A stretch of DNA of 64,000 nucleotides. Source: an uncultured Fibrobacter sp. (GTDB taxonomy: Bacteria > Fibrobacterota > Fibrobacteria > Fibrobacterales > Fibrobacteraceae). The stretch lies in NCBI GenBank assembly GCA_946413655.1, contig CAMKLO010000009.1:1-64000 (forward strand), written 5' to 3'. This document shows positions 1 through 8,400 of the stretch, in pieces; within the stretch, counting starts at the first letter, position 1, and every line of letters begins with the position of its first letter. The notes beneath the pieces were generated by a model, which searched no databases, was not told the DNA's origin, and saw only the letters and a list, made by a program, of their open reading frames with translations. Made by a program: the position numbers and the translations under genes.

Positions 1-104
1 AGCAGAACCTGCTTGTCTCGGATGACTTGAATCATCTTTTCGACGGACGAATTGACGATTGGATTCTGGACGATGATATCTGCATTGTCGGCTTTTTTGT
101 TCAT
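1..104 (-). CDS. ORF6N-domain DNA-binding protein, N-terminal part
   Basis: Only the first 34 codons are in the window; the gene runs off the left edge. It begins with ATG at 104-102 behind AAGGAG at 114-109. The visible end, VEKMIQVIRDKQVL, matches the start of the ORF6N/KilA-N-like DNA-binding domain, which typically opens with an IRxxQVxLDxDLA-type motif. Such proteins are frequent in prophages and accessory islands and are thought to bind DNA. The gene is divergent from the methyltransferase-helicase cluster and is preceded by its own promoter and a hairpin-rich leader (120-194). Family assignment rests on a short stretch, so confidence is moderate. Confidence 0.55.
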   Translation of the reverse strand, partial: MNKKADNADIIVQNPIVNSSVEKMIQVIRDKQVL

Positions 105-119
105 TTTTCTCCTTATAAC

Positions 120-159
120 AAAAAAAGCCGTGTCCTTTTTGATAAAAGTAACACGGCTT
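120..159 (-). terminator. Intrinsic terminator in the ORF6N leader
   Basis: Nine-base-pair stem AAGCCGTGT/ACACGGCTT, whose loop can itself pair (CTTTT/AAAAG), followed on the minus strand by TTTTTTT. It sits between the promoter at 200-228 and the ORF6N start codon, so ORF6N expression would need read-through or antitermination. Confidence 0.65.
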
Positions 160-194
160 GTCGCAGGCTTATCCTGCCACTATAGCTTAACTAT
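120..194 (-). ncRNA. Candidate structured leader or small RNA upstream of the ORF6N gene
   Basis: On the minus strand a transcript starting near 194 would fold into three successive hairpins: ATAG-TTAAG-CTAT, GCAGG-ATAAG-CCTGC and a long terminal stem AAGCCGTGT/ACACGGCTT (arms 151-159 and 125-133), followed by a run of seven T. The last hairpin is a textbook intrinsic terminator lying only a few bases before the AAGGAG of the ORF6N gene. The first two loops share a TAAG core. It could be an attenuator or an independent RNA of about 75 nt. It matches no RNA class I can name with certainty. Confidence 0.45.
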
Positions 195-199
195 TGGGG

Positions 200-228
200 A
201 ATATACAAAATACGGCGAGGGAAGGCAA
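200..228 (-). promoter_or_regulatory. Sigma-70-type promoter for the ORF6N leader
   Basis: Minus-strand TTGCCT (228-223), 17-bp spacer and TATATT (205-200). Transcription would start at about 193-194, directly before the first leader hairpin. Spacing and hexamers fit the sigma-70 consensus well. Confidence 0.6.
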
Positions 229-416
229 GTGGGGGTGGTTTGACTTCATCGGCGTCTTTGATGTCCTCATCCAGAGGGCTTATTATGCGAATATGTCGCG
301 GTTTTTGAGTTTTTCTTCCTTTATTTGCTTTAGACGTTACTTTTTGAAGTCTTTTTGCTTTATCTATCACTTATTTTTATATAGATTTTTAAACATAGTA
401 TAAAGCTTAAAAACTC

Positions 417-1007
417 ATGACAACATCCGTTGATTATTATAATAAAAATGCGAAGGAATACTCCAGCAGTACTATTGGTGTAGATTTTTCTGCCACGCAG
501 GATCGATTCCTCAATTATTTACCGCTACATGCGAAAATATTGGACTTTGGGTGTGGTGCTGGTCGTGATGCGAAAGCGTTCCTTATGAAAGGTTATGATG
601 TGGACGCTGTCGATGGTTCAGAAGAACTGTGCAAAATTGCCAGTGCCTACACGGGCCTTGCCGTTAGGCAAATGTTTTTTCAACAATTAGATGCTGTTGC
701 AAAATATGATGGAATTTGGGCGTGCGCTTCTATTCTTCATTTACCGAATGACGAACTTATTTCAGTTATGAAAAAAATGTCGGTGGCTCTAAAACCTACT
801 GGAATAATTTATACTTCGTTCAAGTATGGAACTTTTTCTGGCAAAAGAAACGACCGCTTTTTTTCTGATTTTACTGAGCAAACATTTACCGGATTTCTTT
901 TGAATATTCCAGAATTGAAATGCGATGAATACTGGATTTCTAAGGATGTAAGACCGAATAGGAGCGAAGAAAAATGGATGAATATAATCCTTTCCCGCAA
1001 AGCTTAG
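417..1007 (+). CDS. SAM-dependent class I methyltransferase
   Basis: A 196-residue protein with the SAM-binding motif I ILDFGCGAGRDAKAF at about residues 40-54 and an acidic strand-2 end (VDAVDGSEEL), typical of small type-11 methyltransferases. No DNA-methylase catalytic motif (DPPY or PCQ) is visible, so a base-modifying role cannot be claimed; the substrate is unknown. It overlaps the downstream HNH gene by 34 nt in another frame, which implies translational coupling. It opens the methyltransferase-HNH-helicase-helicase run. The ribosome binding site is poor; ATG at 417 is the first plausible start. Confidence 0.75.
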   Translation: MTTSVDYYNKNAKEYSSSTIGVDFSATQDRFLNYLPLHAKILDFGCGAGRDAKAFLMKGYDVDAVDGSEELCKIASAYTGLAVRQMFFQQLDAVAKYDGIWACASILHLPNDELISVMKKMSVALKPTGIIYTSFKYGTFSGKRNDRFFSDFTEQTFTGFLLNIPELKCDEYWISKDVRPNRSEEKWMNIILSRKA

Positions 1008-2158
1008 CTTTAGATATTAATTCGCCCTATTGCAATCAACTCGATGTCGAGTGCTTTTCGCTCATGATGAAAGATCCGACGTATTGTTACAAGTTCTACT
1101 GGCTTGAAGCGATTGTCAAACTGATTGATGAGGATGTGAATATTGCAAGTTTTGATGCGATTATTGACGAAATGATTGCGAATGCATGGTTCACTGTCCG
1201 TGAATACCACATTCATTTGAGCGGCATGCTGAAAGGCGAATTTCGCGATGCATTAGAATTGGCCGTTACTGATTTAGCCGAAAAGAGTGGCTTGCAATCC
1301 AATGCATCCAAGATAGAAATCAAGAATGCAATCAAAGATTTTAACGGAGATATTAAGAAGTATAAAATCGCATTGACAAAATACGTTCCTTACCGCGCAT
1401 TGGCCGGATTTTATAATCGCTATGAACAGGGCGGTGGTGCGAAAGTTAATTGGAATAGTGCCTCGGAAATTGTCGGATATACGCAAGTTGTGAATCGTCG
1501 TATTTTGCTACCGTACACCTTTGACGAAGGCTCGCAACTGAATCGTGTCGTTGTGTTCAATCCCGTTTGGAAGCAATATATCCAAGATAATTCTGTTGCG
1601 TTACTCGGATGGATTCAGCATGAAAAATCAAAATGGTTGCAAGTCAACAATCCCGAAGTTCCGGGTATTGTGTATAAACTTTCGCCTTTGGATGCAAGTG
1701 TACGAAAAATGGAGTATGTTCGTAAATTATGGGAACTTGTTCTAGAACGTGAAAAAATTCTTGATGTCTATACAAATAAGCCCATTGAAAAATCTGATTA
1801 CGATATAGATCATTTTATTCCTTGGTCTTTTGTGATGAATGATGAACTGTGGAATCTATCTCCGATGAATCCCGCTCTCAATTCCTCTAAGGGAAATCGT
1901 TTACCTCATTGGACTTTTTTTAAGCGATTTGCTTTGAACCAATATGAAATGTATCGATTGATGTGGAATGACGATTCTATCCGCGGCCGTTTTGAAAAAT
2001 GCTATCGCGATAATCTACATTCGATATGGGCTGAAACGGAGCTTTTTAGAGCGGGAAATAGTGAAGAACAATTTATCAATATTCTGCGAAAGAATATGCA
2101 GCCCGTATATGATTCTGCGAGACGGCAAGGATATGAAATTTGGAATTTTAAGGGATAA
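974..2158 (+). CDS. HNH-family endonuclease
   Basis: A 394-residue protein. The HNH core lies near residues 258-306: LDVYTNKPI, then DIDHFIPWSF with the paired D-H of the first catalytic strand, then NLSPMNPALNSSKGNRLP with the conserved Asn and a basic end. The zinc-binding Cys pairs of many HNH enzymes are absent. The N-terminal 250 residues resemble no domain I can name and may recognise the target. Its start lies inside the preceding methyltransferase gene, and the helicase gene starts 5 bp after its stop, so the three are probably one transcript. A defensive nuclease role is inference from context. Confidence 0.75.
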   Translation: MDEYNPFPQSLALDINSPYCNQLDVECFSLMMKDPTYCYKFYWLEAIVKLIDEDVNIASFDAIIDEMIANAWFTVREYHIHLSGMLKGEFRDALELAVTDLAEKSGLQSNASKIEIKNAIKDFNGDIKKYKIALTKYVPYRALAGFYNRYEQGGGAKVNWNSASEIVGYTQVVNRRILLPYTFDEGSQLNRVVVFNPVWKQYIQDNSVALLGWIQHEKSKWLQVNNPEVPGIVYKLSPLDASVRKMEYVRKLWELVLEREKILDVYTNKPIEKSDYDIDHFIPWSFVMNDELWNLSPMNPALNSSKGNRLPHWTFFKRFALNQYEMYRLMWNDDSIRGRFEKCYRDNLHSIWAETELFRAGNSEEQFINILRKNMQPVYDSARRQGYEIWNFKG

Positions 2159-2163
2159 GGCGT

Positions 2164-5100
2164 TTGCTAAACATGTTTGTGCTAATAATTGTATTATTCA
2201 CCTCAATTGCTCTTTTTTATGTAGCACGTCGTAGACAACTTGCTAAAGAATTTGAACAAAAAGTAGAAAGCTTCATAGAAGTATGTGATTCTTTTTTCGT
2301 TGACTTTGACGGGATTTTTAATCATTATATTCAGGATGCAGAAAGGGACGCTTTTGTTTCTAAGTATAAAACGTTATATTACGAGTTGCAACGGTATAGT
2401 GGTATTCCATCAAAAGTTGATGATTTTGTAAAGTTAGAAGATTTTAAGAAAAAGTACAAAGATTTCCCAAGGCTCGTTTTAGAATCGAATGTGGAAATCA
2501 AATGCAAAGAGTTTTTAATAGAAGTCAATTCGTTTTCAATTGAATATGATGGATTGTTTAAACACTATATTCAAGATGCAGAAAGAGATGCTTTTATTAA
2601 GAAATATCAAACATTGTATTTTGAATTGCAAGAGTGCAGTCAGAAGTCTTCAAAAGTAAAGACCTTTGTAAGATTAGAGGAGTTTAAAAGAAAGTATAAA
2701 AGTTTTCCAAGACTCGTTTTAGAATCAAATGCAGAGATTAAACGTAAAGAGCAACTCAAGTTGCTTTTGCAATTTGTGAATAGTTTTTTTGATGAACTAC
2801 GTTTGTTGACAACTCATTATGTTACGGATACTGATGGGGAAATATTTTATCATAAATGGGAAAAATTGTCTCAAGATGTTGCAACTTGTAATTTAAAAAC
2901 GAATGATGAAGAATTTGGGAAAATAAATCTTTTTGAAAAGATTTATAAAAACTTTTTCAATCATTTAGAAAATGCCAATAAATTATTTATTGCGCAAGAA
3001 TCCCAAAAATATGATTCTTTGTTTTCCGATATAGATGGTAAGTCTTTGGATTTGCAACAACGAGAGGCGGTCATAACCGATGAAGACAGAACACTTGTAC
3101 TTGCAGGGGCTGGTAGCGGAAAAACTCTTACGATTGCAGGCAAGGTTAAATATCTATGTGATGCAAAGAATGTAAATCCAGAAGAAATACTCCTTATTTC
3201 GTTTACAAAAAAATCTGCTCAAGAAATGACAGATAGAATTCAGAGAAAGTTGAGAATTCCTGTTAAATCAACAACTTTTCACAAGTTGGGTCTTGATATA
3301 ATCAAAAATGCTGAAGGGAAGAGTCCTCAGGTTTTTGAAAAATCTCTTTTTGATGAATTTATACATGACTTTTTTGAAAAAGAACTTGTTAATTATCCTG
3401 AATTGGTGAAAAATTTGATTGAATATTTTGCGTACTATATTGATATCCCGCAAAATATGGAAGAATGTTCATCGTTGGGTGAAATGTATGAGGCTGAAAA
3501 AAGTATAGACTTGGAAACGCTTAGATCGAAATATGATCAAGAAAAATACATACATGACGAAAAAAATAAGAAAGCGCAAAACCGCACTACATTGAAAAAT
3601 GAAAAAGTCAAGAGTTTGGAAGAAGTTCAGATTGCAAATTTTCTTTTTTTAAATGGAGTAAATTACGAATATGAAAAACTCTATCCTTTCGAAAGTCAGG
3701 ATCCCTTACGAAAAGCGTACAGGCCAGATTTTTATTTGAAAGATTATGATATATATTTAGAACATTTTGGAATAACAAGAGACTATACGGTTCCGTGGCT
3801 TTCTCTTGTTGAAGCTCAAAAATATTTAGATGGAATTGAATGGAAAAGAGAATTTCATAAGCAGAATAATACCAAGTTGATTGAAACTTATTCATACTAC
3901 AATTCAGAAGGTGTTCTCCTGCAAAAACTTGAGGAACTTCTAAAACAAAATGGGGTTGTTCTGAAATCAAGAAATTTCATGGATGTTTTCAATACTGTTT
4001 ACGCAACCAAGACGAATAAGTATTTCTCTGAATTTGTGAAGTTATGCGGAACTTTTATCGTACTTTTTAAGTCTAATAATTATACAGTAGAAACGATCGA
4101 TGATTGGAAAGATTGGCTTTCGTTAGAAGATAAAAGTTTCTTGCAAAGAAGAAACAATACCTTTTTGAATATAATAAGAGTAATATTAGATGCTTATCAA
4201 AAACACTTAATTGCCAATGATTCAATCGATTTTTCGGATATGATAAACAATGCGACTGAGAATGTTAATGGTGGTTGCGAAATTCCTTTGTATAAGTATG
4301 TGATTGTTGATGAATATCAGGATATCTCGAAGGCCAGATTTAATCTGTTAAAGGCTATTGTCGATAAAACAAAAGCGAAGTTATTCTGTGTAGGGGATGA
4401 CTGGCAATCCATATATAGGTTTGCTGGTAGCGATATTTCGTTATTTACCGATATTGCAAAGTATTTTGGAAAAACGAAAATATTGAAAATTGAGAAAACT
4501 TATCGTAATTCGCAAAAGTTAATCGATGAAGCTTCGCATTTTGTTTTGCAAAATCCACTTCAGCTCAAGAAATGTTTACGCTCCGATAAAAAGCTAGATT
4601 ATCCTCTTGTTTTTTGGGGCTTCGATGACAATCCGAGAAACGCTTTGCAAGCGATAATCAATAAAATTGCTTTGGATTATGGAACGAATTCGTCCATTTT
4701 ACTTTTAGGGAGAACAAATTACGATATAGAAATTGCAAAAGATACCGGCTTATTCCGAGAGATTCGGAAGAATGGTGCTGATGCGCTAGAGTACATTCAA
4801 AATCCGATGTTGTCAATACAATTCCTTTCCGTTCACAAATCCAAGGGATTGGAAGCTGATAATGTTATTCTTCTGAATTTTAGAAATGATAAACTTGGTT
4901 TTCCGAATCAGATGATTGATGATCCTGTTTTGAATTTTGTTCTTACAAATGCGGAAGATTACAGATTTGCGGAAGAACGTCGTTTATTTTATGTTGCTAT
5001 TACTCGAACAAAAAATAGAACCTATGTCCTTGTGGATAACAAGAACCCATCTCCATTTTTCAAGGAATTTTCAGAATCTACATCTGTATTCTTCAAATCA

Positions 5101-5388
5101 ACGGGACGAAGAACAAATGGAAAACTGACGAAATGTCCTCTTTGCAAAACGGGGGACTTGCTGAAAGTTGAACATGATGGAAAATCTTTTGTGGGGTGTT
5201 CTAATTTTCCTCGGTGTCGGTATGCGCAAAGAGACGTGACTATTTTGTCAAGTCCTAAAATATGTCCTAATTGTGGAGGGTTCCTTATAAAACGGAAAGG
5301 CTATAATGGCCATTATTTTGTGGGATGCTCTAATTATCCTACTTGCGAATATAAGGAAAAGTTCATTTGGAATGAGTTTAGCAACTGA
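2164..5388 (+). CDS. Membrane-anchored UvrD/Rep-type helicase with nuclease insert and topoisomerase zinc ribbons
   Basis: A 1074-residue superfamily 1 helicase. In order: one N-terminal membrane segment (about 3-21); three tandem copies of an 80-residue unit (about 33-118, 119-198, 199-276), the first two sharing HYIQDAERDAF and FPRLVLESN; Walker A AGAGSGKT near 315; an insert with IANFLFLNG, YRPDFYL and IYLEHFG (about 486-536) resembling the PD-(D/E)XK-like insert of DNA helicase IV relatives; Walker B VDEYQD near 713; motif VI YVAITRTKN near 942; and two four-Cys topoisomerase-type zinc ribbons (about 991-1021 and 1034-1063). Start may be TTG 2164, with AAGGGA upstream, or ATG 2173. It is likely a DNA-unwinding and cutting machine held at the membrane. 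Confidence 0.8.
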   Translation: MLNMFVLIIVLFTSIALFYVARRRQLAKEFEQKVESFIEVCDSFFVDFDGIFNHYIQDAERDAFVSKYKTLYYELQRYSGIPSKVDDFVKLEDFKKKYKDFPRLVLESNVEIKCKEFLIEVNSFSIEYDGLFKHYIQDAERDAFIKKYQTLYFELQECSQKSSKVKTFVRLEEFKRKYKSFPRLVLESNAEIKRKEQLKLLLQFVNSFFDELRLLTTHYVTDTDGEIFYHKWEKLSQDVATCNLKTNDEEFGKINLFEKIYKNFFNHLENANKLFIAQESQKYDSLFSDIDGKSLDLQQREAVITDEDRTLVLAGAGSGKTLTIAGKVKYLCDAKNVNPEEILLISFTKKSAQEMTDRIQRKLRIPVKSTTFHKLGLDIIKNAEGKSPQVFEKSLFDEFIHDFFEKELVNYPELVKNLIEYFAYYIDIPQNMEECSSLGEMYEAEKSIDLETLRSKYDQEKYIHDEKNKKAQNRTTLKNEKVKSLEEVQIANFLFLNGVNYEYEKLYPFESQDPLRKAYRPDFYLKDYDIYLEHFGITRDYTVPWLSLVEAQKYLDGIEWKREFHKQNNTKLIETYSYYNSEGVLLQKLEELLKQNGVVLKSRNFMDVFNTVYATKTNKYFSEFVKLCGTFIVLFKSNNYTVETIDDWKDWLSLEDKSFLQRRNNTFLNIIRVILDAYQKHLIANDSIDFSDMINNATENVNGGCEIPLYKYVIVDEYQDISKARFNLLKAIVDKTKAKLFCVGDDWQSIYRFAGSDISLFTDIAKYFGKTKILKIEKTYRNSQKLIDEASHFVLQNPLQLKKCLRSDKKLDYPLVFWGFDDNPRNALQAIINKIALDYGTNSSILLLGRTNYDIEIAKDTGLFREIRKNGADALEYIQNPMLSIQFLSVHKSKGLEADNVILLNFRNDKLGFPNQMIDDPVLNFVLTNAEDYRFAEERRLFYVAITRTKNRTYVLVDNKNPSPFFKEFSESTSVFFKSTGRRTNGKLTKCPLCKTGDLLKVEHDGKSFVGCSNFPRCRYAQRDVTILSSPKICPNCGGFLIKRKGYNGHYFVGCSNYPTCEYKEKFIWNEFSN

Positions 5389-5452
5389 TTGAAGTGGATT
5401 GTTTTTTCGTGCGAGACTTGTTTTGAAATTTTTTCTTATATATTTGTAGAGT

Positions 5453-8400
5453 ATGGATAATTTGCACGACTTTTTATTTTTTGATTTGGAATATAATCCT
5501 GGAACAGAAACGGTTCGGGAATACGGTTATATTCTAGGTGAAGAACGTGCTCGTGAAAAAAATCCAGCGAATTTAGAACTAGCGGCTCAAAAAGCGAAAT
5601 TTATTGTGGGGCACAATGTTCTCCGTCATGATGCTCCGATTCTTAGACAGTACTTTTCTATAGATTTCCCCAATGTTAAGGCGTTGGATACCTTGATGCT
5701 TTCTTCGTTATTGTTCCCGTGCAAACCGTATCACAAGTTGCGTAAGGAATATCTGAAAAACGAAGATGAACCATCAGATCCTTTAAAAGATGCAGAGCTT
5801 TGCAAACGACTTTTACAAGATTGCGTGGAAAAATGGGGTAGCTATCCTTGGCAACTTCGTTATCTCTTATTTCAGTTTTTAAAGAATGAACCTGGTTTTG
5901 CTCCGTTCTTTAATCTTGTAGAAGTTCCTGAACAAAGTGAATTGCGCTCCAATCTGTCTGAAATACAACGTTGGTTTACTGCGCATTATGAGAAATCGAT
6001 TTGCTTGCATCAAGATTTTGAAAACGAGTGGGCGGTCTATCGTGTCGAATGGTGTTTTCTTCTAACATTATTTCATGAAGAAGGACCTAGTGATTTTGTT
6101 CCCCATTGGGTTCGCTACCAGTACCCACATCTTGAAAGTATTTTGCATCGTCGTCGCCTTGTTCCTTGTGGCAATTCTCAATGTCCATATTGCTCCGAAC
6201 AGCTAAGTTCAATAAAACAATTAAAGAAATGGTTTGGATTTGATGCTTTCCGTTCTTTCGAAAAAGACGAGAAAATTCCTCTACAACAGCGAGTTGTTGA
6301 AACTGCAATGCGAGGCAAGTCCCTTTTAGCAGTTTTCCCGACTGGCGGTGGCAAGTCAATGACTTTTCAATTGCCTGCTTTGATTGCAGGTAGCCAAATT
6401 GGTGCACTGACGGTTGTGATTTCTCCGATTGTTGCTTTGATGAAAGACCAAGTGGATGTGTTGGAAAAGCGTTTTGGGATAGATCGTGCTGCGTATATAT
6501 ACTCACAAATTTCTCCATTAGAGCGAAAAAATACAATTAGGGCTATTCTTGATAATGAAAAAGACATTCTTTATATTTCGCCCGAAGCTCTTCGTTCCAA
6601 TACGATATTTAAATTGCTAAAACAACGCCGTATAAATCGATTTGTTATAGATGAAGCGCATTGCTTTAGCGCTTGGGGACAAGATTTCCGAGTCGATTAT
6701 CTTTATCTTGCCGATTTTATCAAAGATCTCGAAGAAGAAAAGCGCTTAGAATCATCTATTCCAATCAGTTGTTTTACGGCAACAGCGAAACAGGATGTCG
6801 TTGATGATATTTGTGGATATTTTAAGAAAAGAATGAATCTTGATTTGGTAAAGATTGTTAGCTCTGCAACAAGAAAAAATTTGGAATATTCTGTTATACT
6901 TGCATCTAGAGATAAACATGAACGTGGAAAAGAGCTTGTTAATTTGTTGAAGTTGTATGATGGGCCTAAAATAGTTTATGCAACTACAGTTAAAACAACC
7001 GAAAAATTAGCAGAAAGTTTAAAAGAGTATGGTTTCAAAAGCGGTTGCTATAATGGTCAAATGGATGCAGATATCAAAATAGATGTTCAGGAAGAATTTC
7101 AAAAAGCTGACGGAAATATTGATACAATTGTTGCTACTACAGCATTTGGAATGGGGGTTGACAAAGACAATGTTAAATTAGTTGCTCATTACGAAATCTC
7201 AAGTACATTAGAAAACTATGTGCAAGAGGCTGGTCGTGCGGGTAGAAAACCGGATATGCAGGCGTTCTGTGTTGCTTTGTACAATTCAAAAGATTTGGAT
7301 ACCAATTTTCAACTTCTACAGCAATCAAAATTATCTGAAAAAGAAATTGGTGACATTTGGCGTGTGTTAATAAAGCAAAGCGAAAAACGTGAACGGCTTG
7401 TGATGTCTGCTTTGGAAATTGCAGATAAATGCGGTTGGACTGAGCAAAATGAAAATATAGGAGCGCTAGAAACAAAAGTTAAACACGCCATTATGCTTTT
7501 GGAAGATCAGGGCTTTTTGAAAAGAAAACGTAATCAAACACAAGTATTTGGTTCCTCTATTGCCATAGAAACTGTTTCGCAGATTCGGTACATTTTAGAT
7601 AGTCCAAACATTGATAAGTTAAATACAATTGAAAACATCGCATTTAGAATCATGCGACATATTATCACTAAAAGATGGACAAAGAATCCTGAATGTACTC
7701 TTGATGATATCACAGTAAATTTGGGCATTGAACGAAAGGATGCAAATGAGGCTTTACGGCTGCTTCGTAGCAAACGTCTTTTAGACCAACGAAATGATTG
7801 GAGTGCAAAGATTCAACGCTTGGGGACCTTTAATTGCAAACGAATGCTGGAACGGGCGAAAGGTTTGCAAGAAATTCTGTTAAAAAGTTGTGAGGGACAT
7901 TGTATCAATGAGCCGTTTTTGCTGAATTTGACGAAAGTTAACGCTGCTCGAGGTGAAACTGAATCTGGAACTGAAACAAGGAAATGTCTGCAAATTTTGC
8001 GAGGTATTCTTCGTTATTGGGCTCATGAAAGTATTGCAGAAATTCATTTAATAGAGGCTGGTCATCAGCGATACCAAATTGAATTTCTAAAAGAACTTGA
8101 TATTGTCCGTAAGAATCTTGTTGATAACTGGGAATGTTTTGAAAAGATTATCGATACTCTGCTTGTTATACAAAAAGAGCAGGGAAAAAAGAAAGATGAT
8201 ACTCTTAATGATACTGTTTGGTTCTCTATAGACAATCTCATCTTGAGAATCTATGGGGAAAACGACATTGAAGACCTTGCAAGGCAAGCGCAATTTGAAT
8301 ATGCTTTACTCTTCTTGCATTTGATTGGAGCTATTTGTCTAGAAAATGGATTGATGGTATTCTATACCGGGCTTGTTTTGGATATAAGTCCTGAAAATAG

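Noticed and set aside
52-403. Two short plus-strand frames of 63 and 69 codons
   Set aside because: They cover the ORF6N start, its terminator and promoter on the other strand, and have low-complexity hydrophobic translations.
5415-5450. Promoter directly before the exonuclease-RecQ-UvrD gene
   Set aside because: T-rich DNA offers several overlapping weak hexamers with poor spacing; none is convincing enough to list.
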